A DNA stretch of 50,636 bases from Deltaproteobacteria bacterium (GCA_027858995.1 JAQIBP010000044.1:1-50636), one strand, 5' to 3'; shown: positions 15,949 to 25,219, counted from the stretch's first letter. The notes: generated by a model from the letters alone, not told the origin. Made by a program: numbers and translations.

Positions 15949-17418
15949 TTATCCTTTTTCCAGTTTTGCAGAAATCTCTTTTTCACCCTCTTTTTTCAGA
16001 CGTTCAAGTTCTGATATGATTTTATCGCTTAAAGGCTCAGATTTGTGAGTCTCTATGATATTTTTCACATCTTCTTTTACCCTCTCTTCCATGGTGGGCT
16101 TGCCTGCATCATACCATGACTCAATGTTCTGACGGTTTAAAAGTCTGGATTTCCACAACTCTTTTTTAAAATTATTCAATGTATGTTTATGGGTTATAAA
16201 ATGGTTGCCGGGGCCGACACTCTCTATAACCTCTTTTGCAATGGTTTCCCTGTTTACCGTAATACCCTGCACAAATCGTTTTGTCATGCCGACAATTTCA
16301 TTGCCCATGACAAGCTGTTCCAGGGAGCATGCCATGCCTGAAGCCATATACCCGACATCATGGATTAAATTAAGGCCGGAAAGCCCCTGGCTCAGTATTG
16401 AAAAGGTACTTTCAATGCCTGCCTGGGCATCAAGCAGTTTTGAATCAGTTGCCCCGGCAAGTCCCCAGGTGGGAAGGTTAAAGGATCTGGCCACTTCGGC
16501 CTGGGCAGCAATTGCGAGACTGTTTTCAGGGGCTCCCATTGTCATGAGTGCAGTTTTCATATCAAGTATTCCCACATTCCCGCTCATGGCAACAGGGCAT
16601 CCTTTTTTGCGCAGTTGTGCAATGGTGATATGAATCAGAGATTCTGCCGTCATCTGGGTAATAACTCCTGCCAGTGTTACAGGTCCTGTAAAACCTGCTG
16701 AAACAGTTGAGCCGGGCAGTTGCGGCATGAATCTGTCTGCTGCCACAAAAATACGGTCAATTACCTCATTAGGGAAAAAAAGTGGTGCAATGGGCTCAGG
16801 GTAAACAATAATAAAGGGTTTTTGACTTAAATTATCCCTGCTTCCTGCTATGACAGATGCCATTTCATAAACATACTCACATCCAAGAGCTGTATATCCG
16901 ATAAAAACCGCAGGCTTTGTTGTGTTGGAAAAAACAGCCTGGAATTCATGGAGTTCCGCCCCCAGTGAAGGTATATCCTGGGCAGTTCCCATGGGCATCA
17001 CCCAGTCGATGTTTTCACATGCATCAGCCACTTTTGCACCAAGTTCAATATCATTGATGGTGGTCTCTCTTATTTTATTTGTAAAAACATCCCTTGTATT
17101 GGGGCTGGCTGTGGAGGTACCATAATGGCTTTTTTCACCCTCTACTTCCATGGCTCTTTTGCCGTTCCTGTCATATATTGTCCAGCCCTGGGGAGTTGTC
17201 ACAAGGCATTCCTGCACAATATGTCTGGGAATTTTGATATTGTTATCCAAAACTCTTGCCCCGGCCTGTTTCATCATTTTATGGACTTCTTTGTGCTGAC
17301 ACTTAAACCCGATTTTTTCAATAATATCAAAGGCAGCCTGCCTGATTTCCCATATCTGATCATCTGTCAGAATCTTCATACTGACAGATCTGTTTTGAAT
17401 GTTTGATGATTGAATCAA
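15949..17418 (-). CDS. MttB-family (non-pyrrolysine) corrinoid-dependent methyltransferase, copy 3
   Basis: A 489-residue MttB-superfamily methyltransferase. Key blocks are TWGLAGATDSKLLDAQAGIE, LIHDVGYMASG and VIESVGPGNHFI. By eye it looks closer to canonical MttB/MtgB than the tandem pair at 1141-4101. It has no amber codon. The start is a TTG at 17418 with AAGGAG six bases upstream; an ATG 13 codons later is the alternative. A highly charged Lys/Glu tail ends the protein. A 96-base gap separates it from the AOR gene. It needs a corrinoid partner that is not encoded here. Confidence 0.87.
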   Translation of the reverse strand: MIQSSNIQNRSVSMKILTDDQIWEIRQAAFDIIEKIGFKCQHKEVHKMMKQAGARVLDNNIKIPRHIVQECLVTTPQGWTIYDRNGKRAMEVEGEKSHYGTSTASPNTRDVFTNKIRETTINDIELGAKVADACENIDWVMPMGTAQDIPSLGAELHEFQAVFSNTTKPAVFIGYTALGCEYVYEMASVIAGSRDNLSQKPFIIVYPEPIAPLFFPNEVIDRIFVAADRFMPQLPGSTVSAGFTGPVTLAGVITQMTAESLIHITIAQLRKKGCPVAMSGNVGILDMKTALMTMGAPENSLAIAAQAEVARSFNLPTWGLAGATDSKLLDAQAGIESTFSILSQGLSGLNLIHDVGYMASGMACSLEQLVMGNEIVGMTKRFVQGITVNRETIAKEVIESVGPGNHFITHKHTLNNFKKELWKSRLLNRQNIESWYDAGKPTMEERVKEDVKNIIETHKSEPLSDKIISELERLKKEGEKEISAKLEKG

Positions 17419-17514
17419 TTTTTTCTCCTTTAAATATATTTAGAATTTTTCACAAGACCCGTTCCAGACTAATCGTTTTAGTAAATATTCATATTCTTGT
17501 TTTGCATATAACCT

Positions 17515-19362
17515 TCAGGGAATAACATCTTGTTCATCAGGTATCCCTTTTTCATCCCACCCCATGGCTTTATAATATTCCTGTAACATGGTTTCAAAAT
17601 TTTTCCGGGTTAACCCACGTGTTTTGTCTTTATTGAAGAACATTTCAGGCAGTCTGTCTTCAATATCTCCTTTAGAATGTTTTATATTGAAAAGCTTTTC
17701 AATGGCAGCAACCTTTTCCCCTGTCCTGATAAGGTCACTGTTTGAGATGTTCATACCAGTTAATCCATTGATTAGGTCTGCTTCATTTTCAAGATTAAAC
17801 GATCCAAGAAGCGATAATACAGGAACCTTGCAAAGGCCAAGACTGTCCACGATTATATTGGTAGTTACAGCTTTTTTTATCACCCTGCCTTTTGCCAGAA
17901 TGGATTTAATGTTCACGGCCTGGGAGGTTCCAAACTCATTTTCTGCCTGGATTTTAGTCCAGTTGTATTCAAGACAGGCATACACATTGTTATAATCACC
18001 GCCACGGCTTGATACTGCATATCCAAGGGCAGTTCCCATTATAGCACCTGGATGGTAGGCTGTCAGTTCCAGCCCCTTGACATGGAAAGCATACTTTGAT
18101 GCACCATTACCTATAAGTTCAGCTGCTTTTTTAACACCACAACTCAAAATTTTACCAAGACCTTTGCCATCCACCATCTGATAAATAAGCTTTTCCATGG
18201 TTTTGGCATTTCCCCAGGAAAGATCAAGATCGTCTATTAAATCACTGGGTAAATCACCAGGTAATATTTTTTTTTCAAAAAGATCCATGGCAAAGGCAAT
18301 TACCGAAGCGGTCGTTGTGGTATCTACTCCAAGGCGGCAGCAAAGATTATCCAATTTAATTATTTGGTTCAGATCATTGAGACCGCATTTTGGCCCAAAG
18401 TTGATAATAGGTTCAAATTCCGGTTTTGTAAAAACTTTATCTTTTCCCATTTTGTCCAACCTGATTTCAGCTTTACACTGGACAGGACATCGAAAACAAC
18501 CCGTGTACCTTACAATATTTTTTTCAAGTTTTCTTGTATCTATTTTTTCAATGTGGTCAATTTTTGTCTGGCTGTAATTTTTACTGCCCATTATCCCTAA
18601 ATCATTGACCCATTTAACATATCCAGCACTACCGTATTTTGAAAAAAATTTAAATCCAGGTGATTGTTTGATCCTGTATATATAGTGTTTTACGATATCT
18701 TTTTTTGATGGAGTGTCAGCAGGAAAATGTTTATGATTTCCCTTATCAATTACTATGGCTTTAAGGTTTTTTGACCCCATAACAGAGCCCATGCCGGTTC
18801 TACCGGCTGCATGGTCTTTGCCGCTCATTATTGTGGCAAACCTGATTTTGTTTTCACCTGCCTGGCCAATTGTCAGAATTTTTAAATTTTTATTGTTGTG
18901 GGAATCTTTAATAATATCCTGGGTTTCAAAGGCATCTAACCCTTTAAGATGGGATGCATCTCTAAGATTTGCACCTTTTGAATCAATATATAAATAGACA
19001 GGGTTTTGAGATTGTTCTGTTATTATAATGGAGGCAATGTCACATGATCTAAGCCAGGCACCGGCATAACCTCCGATATTTGAGCTTCCCAGAATTCCAG
19101 TCAAAGGGGAGAGGGCATTTATATGCAGTCTTGCCGAAGTAGGGGCAGATGAGCCGGTTAAAAGACCGCACGACAGCATTAAAATATTTTCAGGAGCCAG
19201 CGGGTCTGTCCTAACCTCTATATTATGATAAAGATACCAGACATTAAATCCACGTCCCCCAAGGAAGCCTGCAGCATCTTCAGGGAAGCTTGAAAAAGAA
19301 CACTGCCCGGATATCAAATCAACATCAAGTATCTGCCCAAATTGTTTTGTTAAACTTATCAC
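17515..19362 (-). CDS. Aldehyde:ferredoxin oxidoreductase, second copy
   Basis: A 615-residue AOR-family tungsten-pterin enzyme. It has the GGRGFNVWYLYHN block near the N-terminus, the iron-sulfur motif CFRCPVQC near residue 288 and a later Cys in SLGLCKVPV. It starts at a GTG overlapping the regulator's stop (GTGA) with no clear ribosome-binding site, so translation depends on coupling. Unlike the first AOR it has no dedicated polyferredoxin gene. Predicted role: oxidation of the aldehyde made by the operon's DAO enzyme. Confidence 0.88.
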   Translation of the reverse strand: MISLTKQFGQILDVDLISGQCSFSSFPEDAAGFLGGRGFNVWYLYHNIEVRTDPLAPENILMLSCGLLTGSSAPTSARLHINALSPLTGILGSSNIGGYAGAWLRSCDIASIIITEQSQNPVYLYIDSKGANLRDASHLKGLDAFETQDIIKDSHNNKNLKILTIGQAGENKIRFATIMSGKDHAAGRTGMGSVMGSKNLKAIVIDKGNHKHFPADTPSKKDIVKHYIYRIKQSPGFKFFSKYGSAGYVKWVNDLGIMGSKNYSQTKIDHIEKIDTRKLEKNIVRYTGCFRCPVQCKAEIRLDKMGKDKVFTKPEFEPIINFGPKCGLNDLNQIIKLDNLCCRLGVDTTTTASVIAFAMDLFEKKILPGDLPSDLIDDLDLSWGNAKTMEKLIYQMVDGKGLGKILSCGVKKAAELIGNGASKYAFHVKGLELTAYHPGAIMGTALGYAVSSRGGDYNNVYACLEYNWTKIQAENEFGTSQAVNIKSILAKGRVIKKAVTTNIIVDSLGLCKVPVLSLLGSFNLENEADLINGLTGMNISNSDLIRTGEKVAAIEKLFNIKHSKGDIEDRLPEMFFNKDKTRGLTRKNFETMLQEYYKAMGWDEKGIPDEQDVIP

Positions 19363-20033
19363 TGTTTATTAGTTCCCATATGCCAGGAAGAGGCTTCTTC
19401 CTGCATGATTTTATCCATTATGGCTGTTTTTGCCTCATCAAGCTCTTTTTGCAAAGCTGTTTTTGCTTTTTCAGGATCATGGGCTTTTAAATGCTCAATC
19501 AATCTTCCGTGAATATCAATCATATGTCTGCCTGAACGAACAATGATGGTGAATCGGGCCAGACGGTCATGTATATGTCCTATCTGCAGTGCCAACTCAT
19601 GATTGCCTGAAGCCTCGGCAATGAGAAAGTGAAAATAACGGTTTTCTTCAATATATCGTGAATAAGTTTCATCCTCCTCATTTGTATAACCTGCATGTAC
19701 CTTTTCAAGAAGAGCAATCTGCTGTTCAGTGATTTTTTTTGCTGCACGTTCCACAGCCGCAAGTTCCAGAATCTGTCGAAGCTCCAGCATATCGTTGAGT
19801 TCTTTTAAGGAAACCTTGGCAACATAATAGCCTGATCTTGGTTTTATGGTTATAAGGTCTTCCTGGTTAAGCATCTGAAAAGCATCCCTGACAGGGGTTA
19901 CACTTGTCCCGAAATCATTTTTCAGAGTATCAATGGACAGCCTTTCACCCGGCTTTTTTTTACCAGTAATGATATCAGTCCTGATTTTTTTATATATGAT
20001 GTGCTTACTGGCTGTACCTGTTTTGCCAGGCAT
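19359..20033 (-). CDS. GntR-family regulator, FadR/FCD type
   Basis: A 224-residue transcription factor. The N-terminal winged helix has GERLSIDTLKNDFGTSVTPV followed by the wing residues SGYYVAKVS. The all-helical FCD effector domain follows (MLELRQILELAAVE, with His positions at HFLIAEASGNHELA and HLKAHDPEKA). FCD domains bind small carboxylates, often with a metal. It is the first gene of the second MttB/AOR operon and overlaps the AOR gene by four bases, so it likely controls that operon and itself. GGAGGAG lies just before the ATG. Confidence 0.9.
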   Translation of the reverse strand: MPGKTGTASKHIIYKKIRTDIITGKKKPGERLSIDTLKNDFGTSVTPVRDAFQMLNQEDLITIKPRSGYYVAKVSLKELNDMLELRQILELAAVERAAKKITEQQIALLEKVHAGYTNEEDETYSRYIEENRYFHFLIAEASGNHELALQIGHIHDRLARFTIIVRSGRHMIDIHGRLIEHLKAHDPEKAKTALQKELDEAKTAIMDKIMQEEASSWHMGTNKQ

Positions 20034-20065
20034 ATATCTCCTCCTGTTTGTCTACAATCCATCTG

Positions 20066-20094
20066 ATAATTTTGCCTGAATATAGCAAAATTAT
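20066..20094. promoter_or_regulatory. 10-bp perfect inverted repeat upstream of the GntR gene, likely operator
   Basis: ATAATTTTGC (20066-20075) and GCAAAATTAT (20085-20094) form perfect arms around a nine-base spacer, 33 to 61 bases upstream of the GntR start codon. Position and symmetry fit an autoregulatory operator for a dimeric GntR/FCD protein. Confidence 0.5.
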
Positions 20095-20237
20095 TTTCTA
20101 TTATCAATAATTATATATTTTAAAAACATATTTTGAAATTTTAATTATTATAATTAATATATCAATTTTCAATATTATAAAATGTAGATATGCTTGATAT
20201 CTTAAGGTAATTTAACAGATTTATTTAGTATTTATGC

Positions 20238-20265
20238 TTGACATCACAATTTTATTCGGTATAAT
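20238..20265 (+). promoter_or_regulatory. Consensus sigma-70 promoter for the Lrp operon
   Basis: TTGACA at 20238-20243 and TATAAT at 20260-20265, both perfect, with a 16-base spacer, in an AT-rich divergent region. Transcription would start about 60 bases before the Lrp/AsnC TTG start codon. Such a strong core promoter suggests control mainly by repression. Confidence 0.75.
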
Positions 20266-20329
20266 TAATAAATTATCGAATTGAGTTTTATTTTTCTGAT
20301 ATAATAGCAAATTAAATTTTGGAGATCAC

Positions 20330-20797
20330 TTGGACAATATTGACAGACACACTTTAAAAGCACTGCAGAAAGATGGGCGAAAAAAGAACTATGAACTTGC
20401 CAAAGAGACCGGGCTCGCACCATCAACCATGCTGGACCGGGTTAAGAAACTTGAAGATAAGGGAATTATTAAAGGATATAGGGCAGTAATGAACCCTGAA
20501 AAACTTGGACTGAAAGCCCAGGGCTTTGCCTGTATTTCCCTTGACCGGCACCAGGTAAAGGATATTGAGATACTGGAAAATGAAATTAAAAAAATTTCCA
20601 ATGTCAGGGCGTGTTATCATATTACCGGCAGGTTTGATTATCTTCTGCATGTTGTTGCTCTGGAACTTGGTGATCTTGGCGATCTCATCAAGGAAAAGCT
20701 TGCTACCATTCCAGGCATGGGAAAAATCGAAACTTTTATAGTTTATGCAGAAGTAAAACCTGACCAGGGGTGGCCCATTGATGCAGCTCAAATATAA
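20330..20797 (+). CDS. Lrp/AsnC-family transcriptional regulator
   Basis: A 155-residue protein with an N-terminal helix-turn-helix (MDNIDRHTLKALQKDGR, then LAPSTMLDRVKKLEDKGIIK) and a C-terminal RAM ligand-binding domain (GRFDYLLHVVALE). It starts at TTG, with GGAG at 20321-20324. The gene leads an operon with an unknown protein and an amino-acid dehydrogenase, so an amino acid is the likely effector. Lrp-type proteins form octamers that wrap promoter DNA. Confidence 0.92.
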   Translation: MDNIDRHTLKALQKDGRKKNYELAKETGLAPSTMLDRVKKLEDKGIIKGYRAVMNPEKLGLKAQGFACISLDRHQVKDIEILENEIKKISNVRACYHITGRFDYLLHVVALELGDLGDLIKEKLATIPGMGKIETFIVYAEVKPDQGWPIDAAQI

Positions 20798-20868
20798 ACA
20801 AATTCATTGATAATTAATAAAAGGCAATTCATAATTTTTATAAAACAGATAAAATGGAGAAGAGTATC

Positions 20869-22131
20869 ATGACTGACCTTAAAGAAATGCTTAAAATTAA
20901 AGCAGAAGATTTAGACATTGTTAATCAGCTCATCACAAATCCTGATAATAAACAGACAAAAGAGCTTTGTGATTTGATTGAAAAATTTGGCGGAGCAAAA
21001 GCCATTAACGAGAAAGCGCAACAGGCCAGAAACCCGGAAACTATGATGAAACGCCTGAAAGAGATGGATTCACCATATGTTGCAGATCTTGAATGGCTTA
21101 TGGAACAAAGAGATAAAAAAGCTTTTGTTTCATTGGATGATTATTGCAAAAACATTCTGGGAAAAAATGGGAATACCTCTTTTGTTGATTCCTCCAATGC
21201 TGTAACCCTTGAAATAAGTGCAATGCAGTTTTTCCCATGGCTCATGGTCCAGGCAAGGCAAGCCATTGAAAAAAAAGAACTCATGCCGGGCAGAATTATC
21301 CGGGTCAGAAATATGGCGGAGCAGGTTGAAGATAAAGGTGATATTATTGCCACTGCACTTGCCATGCAGATCATCGGTGCCACCTATGTGGAATCCCTTG
21401 ATACCAGGGGAACCGATGGAAGTAATGTTCACCTCGGTGGCCCTGACACCATTACCGGATATTTTGGAGGAATCGGCCAGCCCAATAATCATCCCGTCAA
21501 ATGGGCTGAAGAATTTCTCAAATACTACACAACATATGGCATTAAAGAGGTGCTGAATGTAAATGCCGGGACAATTCTCCTTGGATATATGATGCACAGG
21601 CTTGGTGTGGATATTAAATTTAAAATATCTGTATTTGTAGGTAATGACAATCCATACTTTATCATGTGGACCCTCATGACAGCCAGATTATTCTGCCGGG
21701 AAGACGGCACCACACCCCTTGCTGGATTCAATCTTTCCAATTCAGTGAATAATGAAACCATCCGTGGAGCAAATATCATAAGAAAAGAGCTGGGTCTGGA
21801 AAAAGAGGTTCGCTTTGAACACCATATTACGGAAACCTGTCAAGCCATTGTAAATCAACCCTATAACAGAAGAGATGAACTCCTTGAAATTGCAAAAGAG
21901 GTCCCCAATATCTCTGCAAAACATGAGGGAGGGGAAATTGAGATAGAGAAAAAAAGAGAACACCCATCTAATATTCTTGAATATTTCTTAACAAAACAGG
22001 AAATTCTGGAGCAGGGTTTAATGGAGTCACTGGAAACCAATTATCTTGACAAACATCACTCTGTTAATATTACTGCAAAGGCTTTGATAAAATCAGGAAT
22101 AAGCGTTATTGCAGCAAAAAAGCTGCATTAA
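20869..22131 (+). CDS. Unrecognised 420-residue cytoplasmic protein between Lrp and the amino-acid dehydrogenase
   Basis: I do not recognise this family. The ATG at 20869 is preferred because an earlier in-frame ATG (20854) is part of the GGAGAAG ribosome-binding sequence. There is no signal peptide or membrane helix. Residues 1-110 look helical and charged. The middle is rich in short hydrophobic strands and helices (IIATALAMQIIGATYVESLD, LNVNAGTILLGYMMHRLGVD, FKISVFVGNDNPYFIMW), which would fit an alpha/beta, perhaps TIM-barrel, fold. Candidate functional segments are DTRGTDGSNVHLGGPD and RFEHHITETCQ. The operon suggests amino-acid metabolism linked to the next gene. An aminomutase, lyase or transferase role cannot be argued from sequence alone. 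Confidence 0.7.
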   Translation: MTDLKEMLKIKAEDLDIVNQLITNPDNKQTKELCDLIEKFGGAKAINEKAQQARNPETMMKRLKEMDSPYVADLEWLMEQRDKKAFVSLDDYCKNILGKNGNTSFVDSSNAVTLEISAMQFFPWLMVQARQAIEKKELMPGRIIRVRNMAEQVEDKGDIIATALAMQIIGATYVESLDTRGTDGSNVHLGGPDTITGYFGGIGQPNNHPVKWAEEFLKYYTTYGIKEVLNVNAGTILLGYMMHRLGVDIKFKISVFVGNDNPYFIMWTLMTARLFCREDGTTPLAGFNLSNSVNNETIRGANIIRKELGLEKEVRFEHHITETCQAIVNQPYNRRDELLEIAKEVPNISAKHEGGEIEIEKKREHPSNILEYFLTKQEILEQGLMESLETNYLDKHHSVNITAKALIKSGISVIAAKKLH

Positions 22132-22185
22132 TTTTATGCATATAAAGCAACCTGTTTTGATTTGACGGTAAAGGACAATTTAAAA

Positions 22186-24063
22186 ATGATTCCATCAAAA
22201 ATGTATCAATTTCTGCACGAAGCCATGCCGGACAATGTCTGGGAGTATCGTTTGATAAAGGATGGCCCTTTAAGATTTCTTGAGTTCGGACCTCTCGATG
22301 TTGATCGTCTTCAACGGTTGGGGATAAAAGTTGACCGCCTCGGCCCAAGGCTTGTATCCTGCATGTGGAATGAGGAGAGCCCTCTGGAAATAGGCGGCTT
22401 TCTTGTTGTTGACAATCTTGCCATGGGACAGCCATCCATGGGTGGGACAAGGATGCTGCCGGATATCACCCCGGATATTATACATAACCTGGCAAGGGGC
22501 ATGACTCTTAAAAATGCTGCGGCTGACCTTCCTTTTGGCGGAGGTAAGTCAGGTATTATAAGACCTGAAAATCTCTCCGAAAAAGATCGGCATGAAGTTA
22601 TCAGAGGATTTGGGAGGCTTTTAAAAAAGTATAAAAAAATTTATATTCCGGGTCCTGACGTGGGAACAAATGATGCAGATATGAAAACTTTTGCCATTGA
22701 AAACGGACTGAACAATGTTGTCTCAAAGCCGGCGGACATGGGTGGCAACAGGATCGATGAACTGGGCGGTGCTGCCAATGGAGTTGTTGTTGCCACAAAA
22801 GCTCTGCTGGAACATCTGCCCATGTTAAAACAACTGCCCCAGTTTAAAAATATGGTTATTCCTAAATCTTTAGACATGGATGTCCTTATCCAGGGATTCG
22901 GTGCTGTGGGCGCCCATGTGGCAAGAATTTTTCATGACTATGATCCTGAAAACACTCCTGTGATAAAAGGGATCAGTGATGAAAACGGTTTTCTTTTAAA
23001 CAGTGAAGGACTGCCGGTAAAAGAGCTGTTTGATATGTGGAAAGAGTTTGGTACGGTCACTCAAAGATATTATCATGATCGAATCATGCATGAAGACCAT
23101 CCTGAATTAAAAGATATGATTTTTTCCAATTCTGCCAACAACCTGCTGACAGAATCCGCATTCTGCCTGATTCCTGCCTCCCCTGTATTCAATTATCTCG
23201 ATGTTAACAACTTGACAAATCCTTCCATGACCACTGACAGGATGGGAACATGGCGTATTATTGTTGAAGGGGCAAACACTTATTCCCCAAACCCTGCAAG
23301 AAAGGCAGAACGCAGAAGAATGGAACGCCATGTTTTCAGGGACAAAGGAGTGCTCATTGCTACAGATTACCTCGTTAATTCAGGTGGAGTCATTTATGCA
23401 GCCCATGAAAGAATTATTCCCACACCCGGCCACCTGCTGATCCCTGAACATATTATAGGCAATCCCAATGCCATTCAGAAGTGGCTTGAAAAGAACAAGG
23501 ATGATTTTGCAGAACTTGCGGAAATCCGCAGAAAAGCAGCTATAGAAAAACTTGAAACAGTGATTCGCAAAAATATGAAAGAACTCATTGATGGTCTTTG
23601 CAGGGATGCAGACAGCCTGCCCTGTGAAATTGCAGAGAGAATAAGTGTGCAGCGAATAGCTTCAAAAGAGAAGTCAAGAACGGCCAGGGATATCATGAAA
23701 GAAGCTCCCACCATTGATGTTAACAACAGTGTAACCAATGCTGCCAGATTACTGGTAGATGCCCATGTTTCCATTGTCAATGTTGTATCTGAAAAAGGTA
23801 AACTAATTGGTATAGTGACAAACTGGGATATTACCAGGGCAATGGCTTCTAAACTGCCCATGGATTCTCCTTTGACCAAAATCATGACAGCAGATGTAAT
23901 AACAAGTACTCCCGATGCAACCATTATTGACTGCATCCGCAAACTGGAGAATCATGAAATATCTGCCATGCCCATTGTTGAAGAAGACAAAGTGGTGGGC
24001 GTAATTTCAGGAGACATTCTTGCGAAAAGAACACTCTTCAGACTGTTGCAAACCATGACATAG
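22186..24063 (+). CDS. Glu/Leu/Phe/Val-type dehydrogenase fused to a C-terminal CBS pair
   Basis: A 625-residue protein. The first ~490 residues are an amino-acid dehydrogenase: LPFGGGKSGI near 117 carries the substrate-binding lysine, GPDVGTNDADM near 155 the catalytic aspartate, and a Rossmann region follows (VLIQGFGAVGAHVARIFHDY). From about 498 to 620 come two CBS motifs (RTARDIMKEAPTIDV and MTADVITSTPDATI). CBS pairs bind adenine nucleotides, so the fusion suggests control of oxidative deamination by energy state. The ATG at 22186 has AAGGA ten bases upstream; a TTG at 22162 is possible. The 3' end is duplicated at 25365. Confidence 0.88.
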   Translation: MIPSKMYQFLHEAMPDNVWEYRLIKDGPLRFLEFGPLDVDRLQRLGIKVDRLGPRLVSCMWNEESPLEIGGFLVVDNLAMGQPSMGGTRMLPDITPDIIHNLARGMTLKNAAADLPFGGGKSGIIRPENLSEKDRHEVIRGFGRLLKKYKKIYIPGPDVGTNDADMKTFAIENGLNNVVSKPADMGGNRIDELGGAANGVVVATKALLEHLPMLKQLPQFKNMVIPKSLDMDVLIQGFGAVGAHVARIFHDYDPENTPVIKGISDENGFLLNSEGLPVKELFDMWKEFGTVTQRYYHDRIMHEDHPELKDMIFSNSANNLLTESAFCLIPASPVFNYLDVNNLTNPSMTTDRMGTWRIIVEGANTYSPNPARKAERRRMERHVFRDKGVLIATDYLVNSGGVIYAAHERIIPTPGHLLIPEHIIGNPNAIQKWLEKNKDDFAELAEIRRKAAIEKLETVIRKNMKELIDGLCRDADSLPCEIAERISVQRIASKEKSRTARDIMKEAPTIDVNNSVTNAARLLVDAHVSIVNVVSEKGKLIGIVTNWDITRAMASKLPMDSPLTKIMTADVITSTPDATIIDCIRKLENHEISAMPIVEEDKVVGVISGDILAKRTLFRLLQTMT

Positions 24064-24072
24064 AGGATAAAC
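24025..24072 (+). repeat. Direct repeat flanking the Fic gene, left copy
   Basis: Bases 24025-24064 are identical to 25365-25404 (40 bases). Similarity extends a further eight bases with two transitions. The left copy covers the last 12 codons and stop of the dehydrogenase gene. Confidence 0.9.
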
Positions 24073-24134
24073 CTCCTTTACAGGATGTCACAGAACTGGA
24101 TATTTGGCATAATGAGTTGAAAAAACTCTGAACA
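24066..24134 (+). other. Short coding-like remnant after the dehydrogenase gene
   Basis: Just after the left repeat, one frame reads DKPPLQDVTELDIWHNELKKL and then stops, without its own start. It looks like the tail of another reading frame brought in with, or cut by, the Fic segment. It is too short to identify. Confidence 0.25.
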
Positions 24135-24172
24135 TTATCTCATATAATTCGACTTTTTTTTCAATTAAATTA

Positions 24173-25219
24173 CTATTTCTTTTCATACCAGGTGCCTCTT
24201 CCAGCCCCTCTCTTAATTATTAAACCAGATTCAACTAGTTTTTTAAGATGATCTTTAATTGTATTTCTATTTGCCCCAAGTGTAATCTCTGCTTCTTTTA
24301 CAGTCACTCTACCATGCTCTTTTAAAATTCCCATTATTTTTTCGGATAAAAGTGAAAGAGGTGCCATTAATCTTTCACGCTTTATTTTCTTTATCAGCAA
24401 ATTTTTTTGAATATCCAGACATTTTATGAAAAATGAAATCCATTCACCAATGTATGATTCACTGGTTTTCATAGTCGTTTGTGCTTGTCTGAGTGTTCTA
24501 TAATATTCATCTTTATTATCTTCAATAATTTTTTCCAAGGAACAATAAGGGACGTATAAATAACCATTTTGAATTAATAAAAGAGTAGTTAATGCCCTGG
24601 AAAGACGACCATTCCCATCTTGAAAAGGATGAATAGCTAAAAAACGTACAATAAAAGTTGCAATAAGAATTAAAGGGTGATGACTTCGAGTTTTAAAGGC
24701 AATATTTACCCACTGCAATAAATCCTTCATTAAATTTGGTGTTTCAAATGGAGTTGCAGTCTCAAAGATGACACCAATACTTTGCCCAAATCCATCAAAA
24801 ATTTCTACATTATTTGAAAATTTTTTATAATATCCTCTATGTCTTTCATCTTTTTCTGAATATTTTAAAAGAATACTATGTAACTGCTGTATATGATTTT
24901 CTGATAATTGCAGATCACTATATGAATCAAATATCAATTCCATTAAATTTGCATATCCAGCAACTTCCTGCTCATCTCTCGATCGAAATGAATTAATTTC
25001 AAGCCCGGAAAGAAGCCTGCTAACTTCATCATATGAAAGTTTAACTCCTTCAATCCTTGTTGATGAGCCTACAGACTCTATGGTAGCAATACGTTTTAAA
25101 GCAGATAAGCGTTCTGGTACAAGATTCCCAAAAGCAGCCCATCTCCCTTTAAACTCATCTATTTCAGCGATAGATTTAAGTAACTCACCTGAAATAACAA
25201 AATTATTTAGATAATTCAT
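24173..25219 (-). CDS. Fic-domain protein with C-terminal winged helix
   Basis: A 348-residue Fic/DOC protein. The active-site motif HPFQDGNGRLSR near residue 200 fits the AMP-transferase consensus HxFx(D/E)GNGRxxR. An inhibitory helix motif (S/T)xxxE(G/N) appears as SSTRIEG near residue 53, so the enzyme is probably self-inhibited (class II). The C-terminal ~70 residues are a winged helix (GRVTVKEAEITLGANRNTIK), as in the common Fic-wHTH family. Family proteins modify targets with AMP; the target is unknown. It lies opposite to its neighbours between two copies of the dehydrogenase 3' end, a sign of insertion. Confidence 0.9.
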   Translation of the reverse strand: MNYLNNFVISGELLKSIAEIDEFKGRWAAFGNLVPERLSALKRIATIESVGSSTRIEGVKLSYDEVSRLLSGLEINSFRSRDEQEVAGYANLMELIFDSYSDLQLSENHIQQLHSILLKYSEKDERHRGYYKKFSNNVEIFDGFGQSIGVIFETATPFETPNLMKDLLQWVNIAFKTRSHHPLILIATFIVRFLAIHPFQDGNGRLSRALTTLLLIQNGYLYVPYCSLEKIIEDNKDEYYRTLRQAQTTMKTSESYIGEWISFFIKCLDIQKNLLIKKIKRERLMAPLSLLSEKIMGILKEHGRVTVKEAEITLGANRNTIKDHLKKLVESGLIIKRGAGRGTWYEKK

